The notes: generated by a model from the sequence alone, not told the origin. A DNA stretch of 64,000 bases from Pythium myriotylum (GCA_023091665.1 JALJCQ010000001.1:2170001-2234000); one strand, 5' to 3'. Shown: positions 1 through 12,500, numbered from the stretch's first letter. A program made the numbers and translations.

Positions 1-25
1 AAGTGCACTTTCGATAGTATTGGGA

Positions 26-2577
26 TTAGTTCGACGCCTTTCGGCTGCTCGTACGCTTAATCGTGGGCTTTGCTGCGTCCGCGGCTTCGGTTGGAATTGC
101 CACCGGCACCGGCTCGGCTGCTTCAAGCTGGATCTGTCCAGTGGCTTCGAGCAGTTCCCGACACTTCGCGACCCAGTTGACAAGTTCTTCCAGTGAGACT
201 GCGTCACATCAACAACTCAAATTAGCACACAAGAACCATGGGGGCAGGGTGATCGGGTGGAACACGTACTCTTTCCGTCGCTGTCCTCATCGATGCGCGA
301 GATCAGCCACTCCACGTCTTCCTCTGTGTTGGACTTTCGCAAGATTGTCATAACAGCATGCTTCAGCTCGTCAGCAGTCAGCACTCCGTCACTATCGCGA
401 TCCAAGATGTTGAGTTTATCGCCGATGTCGCGATCAACCTTTTCAATTTCCTTCTCCAAGTTCGAGAGCATCGAGTCAAGGCGCTTCAGCATACGGCCTG
501 CGGTCTTGTTCTCACGGGTCTGCGCACCAATGCGACCAGCAGCGAGCAGTCCTTCGACATCCATTTCCGATTTGTTCTGCTTCATTTGGTCAACAACCTG
601 GCGCTCCTTCTCGACAATCGACTTGAAGGCCAGAGATTCGAGAGCACTAAGTTCTTCAAGGCTTACAATGTTTTCGATTGACTTCGGTGGCGGTGTCACA
701 GGAGTAGTGGCCGCACTTGCGAGTGATGCATCAGGAGTGAGACCAATAGCTTCAGCAGCTCCGAAGATAGGCTCGCTCTCACTCTTCTTGGTTGCCTGCT
801 CTGGCACAGGAACTGTCGGGATCACATTAGCTTCAACGGTAGAACCCGCGGCAGCAGCTTCAGCCATTGCTTGAGCAGCGGCAGCGACTGCGGCTTCGGC
901 AGCAGCAGCTTCTTCGTCTGCCTTTCGCTTGGCCTCACTGCGGAACTTCTCTTCATCGGCAATCATCTCGTTCTGGTAGCGAATCGATTCGAGCTTGAGC
1001 TCACGCATCTCTGAACTTTCCTTACCCGACGAAGTTGCCGAAAGCGCGACCTCGGTGACGACTTCTTCGTCCATTGAAGACAATGAAGTGGCAAGAGCAG
1101 CTTCAGGACTGTCCGCCGCCGTGATGTTCAGCGCACGAGACATAATCAACAACGACGTTGGCACGTTCTTGTTGATCGAGAGGTCGAGCCACTGACGCAT
1201 CTGGCGCATGTAGCCAGCCTTTGTGAGACCAGTCGCGCGCATGCCTCGTTCCATACATGCTTGCTGGAGCTCCTCTTTATCAAGCGAGTCAAGTCCCTCC
1301 CAGATAATGTCTTGGTCATCCTTCTTGAGCTGTCGAATTCGGTTACGTAGCGTGAAGCGCAGGAAGTTATCATTGCCGAAGTGTTGCACGCCCATGTAGC
1401 GACACATACCCACAAGCTGCGGGCGGGAAATGTTGTCAAGCATCAGTTCATCGTTGAAGAGCGTGGCAACCTTGAGTGTTTCTTCCGCCGACACGGGCTC
1501 TCCGCGTTGTGCTCTCTCCACAAAGCTCATGACTTCACTCGCCGTGGCCTTGCGCTCCTCAGTCACTCCTTCTGTATCACGTGTATCTTGCATCACTTCC
1601 TTGACCGTCTCCTGGAGGAACTCGGCGAGGGACACACGCAACTGCAGCTGACGCTTCATGTCTTCTTCGCGCTGGAAGGAGTCCTTGTAAGTGCTTGGCA
1701 GCATATTCGGGAACACCTTCAGAGCTACTGGCAACAACAGCTCCATGAACGGCACGATCACGAAGAACGCGAACGGCACAAGGCGCAGTAGATCGGCCAC
1801 TGTGCGCTGGAGCTGTTTACGCTCACGGCGTGAGAGCGCGTTGCCTTTCAGTAATCGGCGAACGATTCGCGTTGAAGTTGTCACGTCCGCGTAGAGAAGC
1901 TTCGTCCCAAGCCAATAGTGCTTGGCTTCGTGCTTGACCTTCTCTTTGATGTTTGCCAGCCAAGCCTTGACGGCAGCTGGGTCCTTGTATATCAGCTGGA
2001 TTCCCCGGAACAACGCCTTGATTCCGTCCAGAGTGAGTTGCGGCGCGCGTTTGATCAGAGACAGAGCCTGCTCCGAAACCTTCGGGATCTGCTGGTTGAG
2101 GTTGTCGACTCGGATCAGCTGGCGCTCCCCACCTTTCTCAAGTGCAGACACGAGCTTCTCTTCTTGCGCCTTGATCTTGCTGCGACGGCGCCTGGCGGCA
2201 GCGATGCGTTTCTTCGCTAGCGCTGCCTCGGTCGAGGAGATCGGCGCAACTGTTGGCGGCTCGTTCGCGTTCGTGGACGACGTGTTGTACGAGCGCGCGA
2301 ACACTACTAGCGCGTAGCTGTTGAAGGCTGGCAGCGGCGTGTATGGGTGGGCCGCTGGGTGCAGGAGCGGGTGGCTCGCGGCCACGAGTCTGCGTTGCGT
2401 GCCTCGCGCGTCGTTGCGGAGCGCCTGGTCGTCGTTGGAGGACGCGAGCGCCCCGAGCACGGAGGAGTGGCTTCGGCGCGCGAGCTCGGCGATCGAGCGC
2501 ACCGCGAGCGGCTGGCGCGGCTGTCGGGCCAGCGCGGCGCTGCGGAGCGCGGCAGAGCGGACGCGCGAGCGGAGCAT
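26..2577 (-). CDS. LETM1: LETM1-type mitochondrial inner-membrane protein with two EF-hands
   Basis: The family acts in mitochondrial K+/Ca2+-H+ exchange. Two exons fit: 2577-270 and 198-26, with a 71-nt intron (gtacgt...gcag). The join turns a broken loop into a complete second EF-hand (DEDSDGKISLEE); the product is about 826 aa. ATG 2577 is chosen because it opens an Arg/Ala/Ser-rich presequence (MLRSRVRSAAL...) typical of mitochondrial import; the frame stays open upstream only through non-ATG codons. A membrane segment (LVPFAFFVIVPFMELLLP) lies near residue 265 at the start of the LETM1 domain. An alanine-rich coiled-coil-like stretch lies near residue 575, and EF-hands at about 715-790. 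The tail after the second EF-hand is short, Ala/Pro-rich and ends RKASN. It is divergent from the PHP gene. Identity is strong; the exact start is inferred. Confidence 0.9.
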
Positions 2578-2742
2578 CGGGGCTACGGGCGGCGTGGCGT
2601 CTTGAGCTGTGAGACGATGAGCTGCTGGCGTACCAACGGGTCGCCGTCGTGGATCGGATCGTCCATCATCGCGAAACAGACTGCGAGCCAAACCCACGGG
2701 TTCTGGACCCACACAATTGCTGATTCACACTGAGCCCAGAAG

Positions 2743-2791
2743 GAGTGATGGTCTGGTTTGATCATCCTGCGCAAACACACGACCATCACTC
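2743..2791. repeat. Inverted repeat in the LETM1/PHP divergent promoter
   Basis: GAGTGATGGTC at 2743-2753 is repeated as its exact reverse complement GACCATCACTC at 2781-2791, with a 27-nt spacer. Flanking CCAGA/TCTGG bases extend the match imperfectly. It sits in the 315-bp space between the divergent LETM1 (start 2577) and PHP (start 2893) genes. It could be a paired protein-binding site or a hairpin; no function is known to me. Confidence 0.55.
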
Positions 2792-2892
2792 TGGGAGAGG
2801 GTTACGATCTGAGTGTACCCATGAACCCAGTAGTATCGGTGGCTACCGGTTCTTGCGGTCTGATTGGCGATGGCCTGGGCTTTTGACACACC

Positions 2893-4443
2893 ATGGTGAC
2901 GGCGACGGCGAGGAAGAAGAAGAAGGCGAAGAAGGGCAAGCGCAAGCCCGTGAACCTGCAGGCCAACTTCAACCGTAAGTGTGCAGTCCCAGGATCAGAC
3001 TCGGTGGTGGATGAGAGCAATCGAGACGTCATCAGCGCCGACATGTTCCCGTCCAATGAGCCCGAGTCGGACCGGTCGGCCACGCCTCTTAGTGACAACG
3101 GTGATGTTGGTTCTGCAGGCGGCTTCTCACTCGGCGACTTCCATCTCCACAGGTGCGTGCTCAGATTCACCCTTCTGGTGGGTGCTTGCTGACCAGGTGT
3201 TGGACTCGTAGTCTCTGCAGCGACGGCAAGCTGAAACCCCGCGACGTGATTTGCAAAGCCGCAGAGAATGGTGTCGCGTACATGTCGTTGACTGATCATG
3301 ACACTATGGCCGGCGTGTCGGAGGCAATGGAAGCTGCAATGGACCTCAACGTGCTGGTGGTTCCCGGTGTCGAAATCAGCGCCGAGGTCAAAGGCGGTGA
3401 GAATCTCCACATCCTCGGATACTTCTATCCAGGCTCCAACAATCTCGAGCTCGAGAAGCAGCTTGAAAAGATTCGCTTCGGCCGTCACAAGAGAGGGAAA
3501 GCTATGCTCGAGAAACTCGTAAGAAGGAAGCAATTGAGCTTCATATGGGATGTCACAGCCTCCCTAATCTCGGTCGGTGTAGGCTGACATGGGGATCAAG
3601 CTGCAGTGGGAACGTGTGCTCGCAATTGCCGGCGAAGCAGCGCCAGGAAGGCCTCATGTCGCCCAGGCTCTCGTGGAAGGAGGCTTTGTGCCGCACTTTC
3701 GTGAGGCTTTTAACCGTTACTTAGGTAATGATGGCCCTGCATATGTCGAGGTACGCATTCTAAAACATTCTCCGGTTTGAGCTTCTTGTACTCATAGCTT
3801 GATCTGCATCAACGGTTCAGGGTGAGCACTTTCCACCTGAAGACGCAATTAAACTAATCGAGAGTGCGGGAGGTGTCTCAGTCTTAGCTCATCCATGGTG
3901 CTGCAAAGATCCGATGAACCTCATTCCGAATCTTGCAAGACTTGGCATTCAGGTTGGAAATGGCTCATACTTCGGGATGCGCCACAAACCGAGCTAACGA
4001 GTTCTCTAGGGTGTTGAGGTCTACCATGACACGAACAAGATCGACATGTATGGGGCGCTGGCGACCGAGTCTGAACTACTCCGAGTATGTCTTCGTGGTG
4101 TTGCAACTTCATCGCATTGCATAGCTCATTCGCATCCTTTTTCTGGCAGCTTGGAGGATCTGACTTCCACGGGATCGATCCCAACACAGAGCACGCCCCT
4201 GGCGACATTCCGTTTCCGAAGAAGCATCTTGAGATCTTTCTTGAACATGCAAAGCGTGTGTGGGAACGGCCATTAGGCGAACGCTTGCGAGCGATCGCAT
4301 CTCAGCGCGATGGGCAAAGCGAGACCGTCCTCATATGGAGTGAGCAGCTAGAGTTTGCTCGCCATGTCGTCGAGACCGAGCTTGGTTTAAGCCTTCGGGT
4401 AGACGAGGCTCGTGGTCATTACTGCCGTCTCTCGACAGCCTAG
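2893..4443 (+). CDS. PHP-domain metal-dependent phosphoesterase
   Basis: Six exons fit: 2893-3152, 3221-3518, 3583-3750, 3821-3952, 4010-4084, 4150-4443, giving 408 aa; all junctions are GT-AG and in phase. The first splice rebuilds the metal-binding motif DFHLHSDGK (about residues 81-89). Further PHP motifs follow: SLTDHDT (about 110), a GVEI strand, a LAHPW motif (about 270), GVEVYH and GGSDFHG (about 312-318). This pattern is that of the TrpH/YciV-like PHP family, which hydrolyses phosphoesters such as 3'-phosphonucleotides. The N-terminus is a Lys-rich basic tract (KKKKAKKGKRK), possibly a nuclear or nucleolar signal. It lies 145 bp upstream of PEX19 on the same strand. The substrate is not deducible from sequence. 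Confidence 0.85.
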
Positions 4444-4588
4444 AAGATCAAATCGACGTGTAGCCATCTCTTCTCCGTTGTTGACGTATCCCTTCAGAGG
4501 TTCAACTTACCGGTTATTTACCGGTTTACCGTAATTTCTGTGACTCTCTTCCTTTTGATTTTCGACTCGCGTTGGCAGCTGGAGGAAA

Positions 4589-6158
4589 ATGGCAGACGAC
4601 GAGACAAAGCGCGACGTCCTTGAGGAAGAAGCGGAGGTCGATCTGGATGACCTCCTGGACGGTGCGGAAGTCGTCTCTTCTGCTCTCGTGTGCCACTCCG
4701 GCGTAATGGAAGTGTGCGTGGAGCAGACGCGCTGGATGATTTCGCCGATGAGATCAAGAACGCATGTGCGTGGCCCACACTCGGATGGACGGGGTGCTGA
4801 CCGCGGACACTGACGGTTCCGTTGTGTGTGGCGATGCAGCTGAGGCAGCGAGCTCTTCACACATAAGTGACGCGAGGGACGAGGCTGCTGCGTCGCTGAA
4901 TGCTTCGAAGGAGAAGGAGATGGAGGCACTAAAGGAGGTGCAGCCATGGCGTCGGTGCATAAACTCTTGGCTCCCGCTCTAACTGATCGAGTTTTGCAGA
5001 GCATGGCGAAGTTTCTGGACGATGCACAGAATCCCGAGTTCCAGCAAGTGCTTGAGCAGGCATTCCGTGAACTCAGCACTGATTGTAGGTCAGCTGGTGT
5101 TTTGCAAGATTATAGGAACTAATGGCGGTCGATTTACACCGTAGCCGATGGCGCTGATATCGAGCGACTCTTGAGCACGCTCCAGGCAAAGGCGGATGGC
5201 GAAAAACCTGATGAAGACTTGGACGTGAATGTCGGAGTAGCGAAGACCTTACAGGTAACATTCTACAACCTATAGAAATTAGGCAGGTTTTTACAGGGAT
5301 GTTTTGCTAGAACATAGCCAAGGCTGCCGAAGATATGGAAGGCATGGAGTCAGCTAACATGGAAGCAATGGGCGAAGATATGATGGAAGAAATGATGCGC
5401 AAATTCGAGAGCATGGGCGAAAAGGTTGAACGTCATTGTGTAAGATAGGTATGGATGGCAACTAAGACGATTTGTAGGATGATTTCCAAGGACTCGTTGA
5501 CGGCATGATGCAACAGCTGCTGTCCAAGGACGTCATGTATGACCCCATGAAGCAGATCTGCGAGAGGGTACGTCATTTGCTCATTTCCTCAGAGGCTAGC
5601 TTGCTCATTCTTGTGTTTTGCTGTTAATGTAGTATCCGGCTTGGTTGGCAGAAAAAGAGCCCCATCTATCGAAAGAAGACTACGAACGGTGAGCAAAGGA
5701 AATGTTTACAGTTGTGTTTGGTCGAGATCCCAACAGATTTACTCTTTGTGTAGATATGGAAAGCAGTATCAGCTATTTCAGCAGATTACCGCAGTCTACG
5801 AGTCGGAGCCAGATAACTTTGCTCGCCTGTCAGAACTCATGCAAGAAATGCAGGAGACAGGCCAGCCGCCATCCGAGATCGTCAAAGAGCTCGCCCCCGG
5901 TCTCGAATTTGACGGTGAAGGCATGCCGGTGATGCCGAACATGGTAAGGCTCTCTGGACTGTTTCTCCAATGCCTCTCGTCAGTCTTGACGTCTAATTCG
6001 TTGGTAGGGAGCCGGTATGTTTCCTGGTATGGCCGGCATGCCTGGCTTCTCGCGTACGTTTCGTACTTTTCTGTTCAGCTGACTCCTCTTCTGACTGACG
6101 CTTTTCTGGCTGTGAAGAGGGCGGCGGTGCTGGCAACGAACCTTGCACCATCATGTAA
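4589..6158 (+). CDS. PEX19: Peroxin-19, peroxisomal membrane-protein import receptor
   Basis: PEX19 is the cytosolic chaperone and receptor for newly made peroxisomal membrane proteins and docks on PEX3. Eleven exons fit: 4589-4661, 4727-4765, 4840-4937, 5000-5084, 5145-5254, 5311-5424, 5478-5567, 5633-5688, 5754-5943, 6008-6053, 6118-6158, giving 313 aa, close to the usual 300. The acidic start (DLDDLLDDALDDF) resembles the PEX3-binding helix. The core has LLSKDVMYDPMKQI, YPAWL and LPxF-like helices typical of the cargo-binding domain. The last exon ends NEPCTIM, a CaaX farnesylation box, which strongly supports both the identity and the splicing. This is the most intron-rich gene in the window. 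The sixth donor (after 5424) is the least certain. Confidence 0.93.
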
Positions 6159-6264
6159 GCGTCACCCATTTTCGAAATTCCACAACCGTCTTTCCGCTTT
6201 TGTCACTTTTGCGAGGGACCCACTTTCTTCACTTCTCTTCGGATCTTGACCTGCATTGACAGCC

Positions 6265-9200
6265 ATGGTGGTGGCTCCGGCCGACTGGCGCTTCGAGAGC
6301 CGCCTGCCGTGGCCCGGCGTCCGCGGCCGGCGTCTATGGCACCACATCACGTGCGGCGACGCCTTGGCCGCCGCGAACGACGGCGAGCCCGACGACTCGG
6401 ACGACGCTGACGAGCGTCCGCCGCAGCTTCCGGCCGTGCGCTATGACGTGGAAATGTGCGCGTGCACTGCGGGCCACATCGCGCTTGTGCTGCTGCGTCG
6501 TGATGCGGCGGCTTCGGCCGGCGACCCTGTGTGCCACGCGTCCACTCCGGCCGTGCCCAACGCAGCGGCAGCTGCGGCCGCGCAGCTCGCGATCCCGCGC
6601 GTGCTCTACGTCGTTGATGCGGTCCCGCCCAAGCGCGCGACACCAATGCCGCCGAGCGTGTCGTCGGCTACCTCGGCGCCTCGATCCTCCCATGCAGAGC
6701 CACGGTGGACGATGCTCTCTTCCGACGTGCGAGCCCACAGCTTTGGCGGTACGACAGCGGCTTCGGAAGGTGCCGCAACGCCTTCCCTCGTCTTCAGCTC
6801 CGTTCAACCGCACCTGCGTCAGGTTGACGAACTTGCATTGATCGAAGAGCTTTTCACGACCTCACGCGCCACGAAAGACGCGTGTATCTTAGCGAAACCC
6901 CCGCTTCTTTGCGCCCGTTTCGATTGCAGACTTATATCCGTCGAGTTCTCACGGCACAGTGGAGCATCGGGCACCAATGGGTCGGCGCCACTTCGCTGCA
7001 TTGTCGCACGAGAGGACGGAATGTGCTACATCTGGGAGTGGAGTGCCGACCTGCACACGTGGAACTTCCTCAACCGGTTCTGCTTCCTCGAAAACCCGAA
7101 TCTCAAGTGGACTCGCCCCGTCCTCCTCTTTGCATCGACCACGTGTGTGGCGTTGGACGCCCAAGTCCCCAACCCCAGCAGCGAAGGGAGTTCCGGATCT
7201 GCGGAGACCATTGAGTTGACGTGGTGGTCGGCTGAGACCAAGACCGAGCCCAAGCTCTTCGTTCGGAAAGTCCAGTTCGGAGTAGAGAAGAACACTTTTC
7301 GCACGGAGATCCGCATTGGTGGTGTATTCGAAGTTCCGCGATCCCAGGATATTGTTACTCTCCACAGCTCGTCGCTAGGCCTGTGGAGTATCTCGCAGTC
7401 GCGTGGTGTGAGACTCAGGAGCACAGCGATACTAACCGCACTGGAACTCGACTGGAAAACTCTGTTACTCACTCAGTCCGACATTGAAGGAGATGACAGC
7501 TGCCTCACCTGCGTCCACAACGTCACTGGTGAGCTACTTGTGTTTCATCGCAAATCTGGCGATGTGTTCGTTGTTACACTGCGCAAAAAAATCGGAAGCC
7601 CCCACTCACTTGCGTCCAAGAGACTCTTCTGCGCTGCCGCAGATTATTCTGACACGGAGGTTCAAGCCATGGCCGCGCATCGTCAGCTCTTGCTGCTTTT
7701 ATTGGACCAGAATGTCGGTGTTTACAGTCTTGTCTCGGGAGAGCTGCTTGTGTCACTTCCGCTTCCAACAGGAAGCTGGTCAATGGAAATGCCGTTGACG
7801 TTGTGGACTTCTGCTGTTGGTGCGAATCGTGCTGGTTCAGGCACTGTTGGACTCTTCGGCAAACAAGGCTTTTGGCAACTATGCACCCCCAGTGGCCACG
7901 CACTCGCCGCATTGCATCACGCAAGCGCCGTACACCCGTTTCAAGCAGCACGGCCGTATGGCCCCACCCTGGCCTTCGAGGCGGCGGAGTTTGCGTTGGA
8001 GCTACTGCAATCTGCTCGTGCGCTGGTTGGCCCCGCGAAAGCGGCTGCTTGGGGAGCCGCTGTGCAGACCCTTTCGAGCCCGGCGCTCCTCCTAGCCACG
8101 TTATCACGAACCTCTCAGTCCCCAATTGCAACCCACAAGTTGGTGGACGACATGGCTGAGCTCATCTCGTCCATATACCACGTCACTCATGAGATCCTGG
8201 CGACTGGCCGCTTCGGAGCGGGTGTAGAGAAGCGAGATGATCCACTATTACTGCGTGGACTACCCTTCGTGACCGCAGCGAACGTTGAGGGCCTTCACCA
8301 CTTGGCCAATTGGGCGCTGCTCGCCAAGCGTAAGCTCGCGCGGCTACGAGGCTCTGTGATCCACAAGGGCTCCCGCCATATCCGTTCCCGCACACTCAGC
8401 GCACTGACAACGTTCAGTAAAGACGGGGATGAGGTGGAGGCCACGTCTGCGATGCTCGACCCACTCGAAGTCCAGGGTGAAAGCAGTAGCCAAGATGATG
8501 ATGCCTCTTCCTCCCGTCTCAGTCGCAAACTGCGTCCGATGACGAGCCTCCAGTTTGCCGCAGGAAGCTGCTCAATCCGACACGGTGCGCAGTGGCTCGA
8601 ACAGCTGGAGTCGCTTCTGCTGCCAGCTCCGCCATTACCGCCCCATGCCTTACTGTTCCACGAGGAGCGGTCCCTCGCAGACTTCCAGGTAGCGCTTTCG
8701 TCATTCTCTAAGCACATGTACTTCGAGTCCATGTGTCGTCTATACTTGCTCCACGCGCCGACCCAGCTCCTGCCGTTTATCGACCGCATTGCACAGTTTG
8801 CTCCACGCCTGTTCACCCTGTCAGGTTCGCAGGCCGTGGCCCGGTCGCACGTAGAACGCGCGCTCTTGCTTTTGCCGCCAGCGCGTCGACTTGTCCACCG
8901 CGTGCTACAGGAGCGTGGTAGGCCCAACACCAGGACCAAGCCCAAAACCAAGTCGAAGCGGCTGAGAAAGCATTCAGCAAGTGAGGACAGGGAAGCCCCT
9001 AGTGCACAGTCTACGCTACTCGTTTACGCTCGGCTGCTATGCCTCTGCGGCAGCAAACTCGAAGCCTGCCGTGTGCTGCTCGACGCTCATCTCTATGAGG
9101 ATTGCTTAGCCATGCTTTTGGTCGACCCAGCGAACAAAGAAGACCATGAGAGAGATGTGCGCACGGCCGTATTCTTTGCAGCTCTCGAATACTGCGTTGC

Positions 9201-9417
9201 CCATCGCAGTCCTGGGGATCTGGAGAACCTGCTCGACCGCAAGCCGCGCCATGTGGACCCGCTACTCGTGATGCGTGCACTGAAGCAACTGTTGCCGCTC
9301 CAGCCTGTGACTAACGATAACCCTAAGCGAGTCGTCACCGTCGGGTCTTTGCGACTCGCGCTTCTGCGGCTTCTGAAGGAGCATCGATCAAAGCAAGAAA
9401 GTAACGCAGACGCGTAG
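6265..9417 (+). CDS. Large HPS6-like (BLOC-2 subunit-like) protein
   Basis: A single exon encodes 1,050 aa. ATG 6265 follows GCC and is preferred over the in-frame TTG three codons earlier. The first 500 or so residues look like degenerate beta-propeller strands (YIWEWSADL, LGLWSIS, VGVYSLVSGELLVSLPL). The C-terminal half is helical (HMYFESMCRLYLLHA, LLPFIDRIAQF, LEACRVLLDAHLYEDCLAMLL) and ends with VTVGSLRLALLRLL. The layout and the last motif recall HPS6, a subunit of the BLOC-2 complex in lysosome-related organelle biogenesis, but similarity is weak and from memory. Other propeller plus helical-solenoid trafficking proteins are possible. A Ser-rich acidic linker lies near residue 740. It follows PEX19 by 106 bp and converges on the dynein gene with 84 bp between stop codons. 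Confidence 0.55.
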   Translation: MVVAPADWRFESRLPWPGVRGRRLWHHITCGDALAAANDGEPDDSDDADERPPQLPAVRYDVEMCACTAGHIALVLLRRDAAASAGDPVCHASTPAVPNAAAAAAAQLAIPRVLYVVDAVPPKRATPMPPSVSSATSAPRSSHAEPRWTMLSSDVRAHSFGGTTAASEGAATPSLVFSSVQPHLRQVDELALIEELFTTSRATKDACILAKPPLLCARFDCRLISVEFSRHSGASGTNGSAPLRCIVAREDGMCYIWEWSADLHTWNFLNRFCFLENPNLKWTRPVLLFASTTCVALDAQVPNPSSEGSSGSAETIELTWWSAETKTEPKLFVRKVQFGVEKNTFRTEIRIGGVFEVPRSQDIVTLHSSSLGLWSISQSRGVRLRSTAILTALELDWKTLLLTQSDIEGDDSCLTCVHNVTGELLVFHRKSGDVFVVTLRKKIGSPHSLASKRLFCAAADYSDTEVQAMAAHRQLLLLLLDQNVGVYSLVSGELLVSLPLPTGSWSMEMPLTLWTSAVGANRAGSGTVGLFGKQGFWQLCTPSGHALAALHHASAVHPFQAARPYGPTLAFEAAEFALELLQSARALVGPAKAAAWGAAVQTLSSPALLLATLSRTSQSPIATHKLVDDMAELISSIYHVTHEILATGRFGAGVEKRDDPLLLRGLPFVTAANVEGLHHLANWALLAKRKLARLRGSVIHKGSRHIRSRTLSALTTFSKDGDEVEATSAMLDPLEVQGESSSQDDDASSSRLSRKLRPMTSLQFAAGSCSIRHGAQWLEQLESLLLPAPPLPPHALLFHEERSLADFQVALSSFSKHMYFESMCRLYLLHAPTQLLPFIDRIAQFAPRLFTLSGSQAVARSHVERALLLLPPARRLVHRVLQERGRPNTRTKPKTKSKRLRKHSASEDREAPSAQSTLLVYARLLCLCGSKLEACRVLLDAHLYEDCLAMLLVDPANKEDHERDVRTAVFFAALEYCVAHRSPGDLENLLDRKPRHVDPLLVMRALKQLLPLQPVTNDNPKRVVTVGSLRLALLRLLKEHRSKQESNADA

Positions 9418-9501
9418 TACCAATGAGCTGGCCAGGAACTATCTCATTCGAATTTCGCTATGAATTTTTTTTGGTGTTTCTACTCTTGTTCTGGCAGTCT
9501 T

Positions 9502-12500
9502 TTAGGCTGCGACATACTGCCACAGCGCGATCGCTACAGCCCGTTGAATCCACTTGCTATGCGGGAACTGTGCTTCATCTGCTGGAACTGATACCGAAAA
9601 CATTAGGCGCGACCGACGGCTGCTCGAGTAAACCGGGAGTCGACGGAGTGGAGCTGTCTGGCTTTCGATCTCAGCCACCGGCACCCAACGCAAGTACACG
9701 AGGTCGAGGTTGCTGCGGATCGTCGTGGAAGGAGCAAACCCGTCAGGGGTCCACACCGCTCCTTCAAGCTGAAGTCCCTGCACCCCAAAGCAGCCGATCT
9801 GGTCGGGGGACAATGGTGGGCGCACATCAGCCACCAGATGCAGCTGATCGAGCGAGCACTGAAGTGCAGCCGCCACATGCTGTCGTACGGCCGTCACAAA
9901 AGCTTCGGGTGAGAAGAGACCGCCTAGCCACACACCAGACGAGTTCGTCAGTAGTGCACCCGCGTTATCTGCCGAGACGGCCAAATCAGCGAGCTGCTTG
10001 ACGCGTCTACTGAAATCATCGATCCATTGAGGAAGAGATAGTTCGTCAAATACTTGGTACAGTCGGAGCCAGATTTTGGGAACCTTGTTCTGGTGAAGAG
10101 TCTGCATTGCTTCGCGAACATCATTCGTGGGTTTTATCTTGTACTGACAAACAGCCTGGACGGTCGAAAGCAGTGTGTGTACAGTTCCTAGGAACTCAGT
10201 TCCTAACTCAACCTCTCGGAACAAGCAACGATACAACGGTTCGCCAAACCGTGCGGGATCACGAGACATTAAGGGTAGCGCACTCGGGAGATCTTGTAGC
10301 CAACCAGACACACGATTGTCCAACTCTTGCACCCATTTGGGTCGAGCGTTCAGAACATCGATCGAAGACTCTTTTTCGGCTGCAGAGCCAAGCAGCATTG
10401 CCTCTTCCTCCGATCCACTCGACAGATCTTCACTTCCGTACAAGTCCTGCATTGTCTGGAAATTGCGGAGCATTTGCTGTCCTTGATTCGTGAGCAGCAT
10501 TGTCTCAGCTGACCGCGGCAATCCAAGCCACGATGGAGGGTTAGTACTAGGCAGCTGGTAGACCCATTCAACAAACTGCTGCTTCGTCTTCCCCTCTGCG
10601 ATTGTAACATCTTCGTCGTCGTTTACAAGGCGGAATGAGTTTTGGTAGCTGTCGGGTGTGAAGATATTGTTGAGCAGCGTATCGAGCAGCTGTTCATCAA
10701 ATTCATTATCGATGCGACCTCCGTAGACGGATTCCTTCAAAGTTGTCCGAATCGCTGTCCACGGTATGTTATCTGGAGCGACGTGGGCACGGTTATGCCC
10801 AACAGAGTTGACCCACCGGTCGATAACATCGCAAGCACCACGGAAATCCGACTGGCTGAATTCATACGTCTTTGACCAGCCGACCGGAGCATATCGTAGT
10901 CGCTCCTGAACTATAGCATGGAACCATGAGAGAAGCAGATACAGCCGAGCCCGCTCGGTCGGAGCCTTGTTCATTCGTTCAGGAGATACTCCATCGAGTG
11001 AGCGGATCATACTTGACTTAACTCCGCTGGGAGCTTCAAACACGAAAATATCACAAATTCGAAGCAAGTTCACTGGTAGGTTAGGGTGGATCTCACTTGT
11101 CAGGAAAAGTCGAAAGTTCGGGTGAACGCTCTCCCGACTATTGTAGAGCTTCTTCTCCAAGCTGATCAACCACGATGGGCAAAGGTGAACATTGCGAAGC
11201 TGCAGCCATGAGCCGTTCTTAATTGCGGTGTTGAGGCACTTTTCTGCGGCATCAAACCCTTCAGCTGATCCCATCGATACCGAACTGTACTTCTTCTGAA
11301 GAATCGCAGCCAGTTCGTCAACTTGAGCACTGGCGTCGAATCCGGTTGTCGAACACAGCAGAATCCCCCGAGCCGCATGGGTGTCGTGCTCAATATTCTT
11401 GCGCAATTCGATCTCGCCACGCCAAGGGAACTCCAAACCAAACACAGCGGTTACGAAAGCCTCGGCTGCATAGATTGTGCGATCTGGACGGAGCATTTGT
11501 ACCAGTACGACTCGACGGAACGCTGCGCGGCGAGGGTTAGTCGCCTCTTCAATCTTGGCAGCGTCCCAACCTTGCGGGGTCACCTTCTCTGGGGCTGGAT
11601 GCTTGATAAATGCATTCCATGCTGCTGCATTCTGTCGGAGGTGGTTTTCAACATGTTTGAATGAGGGAACAGCCAGTAATTTCGTCAACCGGTCAAACTC
11701 CTCCTTCGAAAACGCTGCCAATAAGGAATGGAGGTCGTCGCGGCTCTTTGCATGGTCGACGCGAGACAAGAACGCAGAATGGTTTAGCAGCAAATCAACC
11801 TCGTCATCAGTCGGGTAGTCGTTTGACCCGTTGTCTGACTGCCCAATTGCTGCGTTTGTTTCACGATCCAAATCGAGATAAATCTGAGCAAGCCGCATCG
11901 CGAACATAAGCTTGTCAGTCTCAGCGAGTCCACGGCTGACACGACCAGCAATCACTGCAAACAAATTCTTCGACAATGATCGCAGGCGAGAAGAGGTATC
12001 GTTTGTGCTGTCTCTACCCGACGAAAGCACACTTGTGAGCACGCCAAGGAAGTACCCAAGGGAGTACTGGTACAAGAAATGGACTGATGACAGTCCTTCC
12101 AGAGCGAAGTATAGTCGCGATGCTCCTCTAGCGAGAGGGTTGTACAGCCGCGTCGCGGCGTTCACCGTCTCCATCGTGGTATGCGTCTGCGCAACTTGCA
12201 GCGAAATCTGCGCAGCCTCCGCCTTAGTGCCCTCGAGAGCATTGATGACACTATCGTCATCAAGAATGTTACCCTGAACGTTGTTTATCTGCTGGAGCAA
12301 CATATCTTCAAGTTCGCGAAGGCGGGCTTGATACTCTCCCTGGAGCTTGAGAAGGCTATTCCGCTTCTCTTCGGCTTCTGGTTGCTCATGCTTCATCAAC
12401 AAACTCAGACTCTGGCTTTCAAGTGAGCTGGGGGTGACCGTAAAATTCACGAAAGTCACTCGGCTGCAAATATCAGGAGTGAACCTGCATGATGGGTCTC

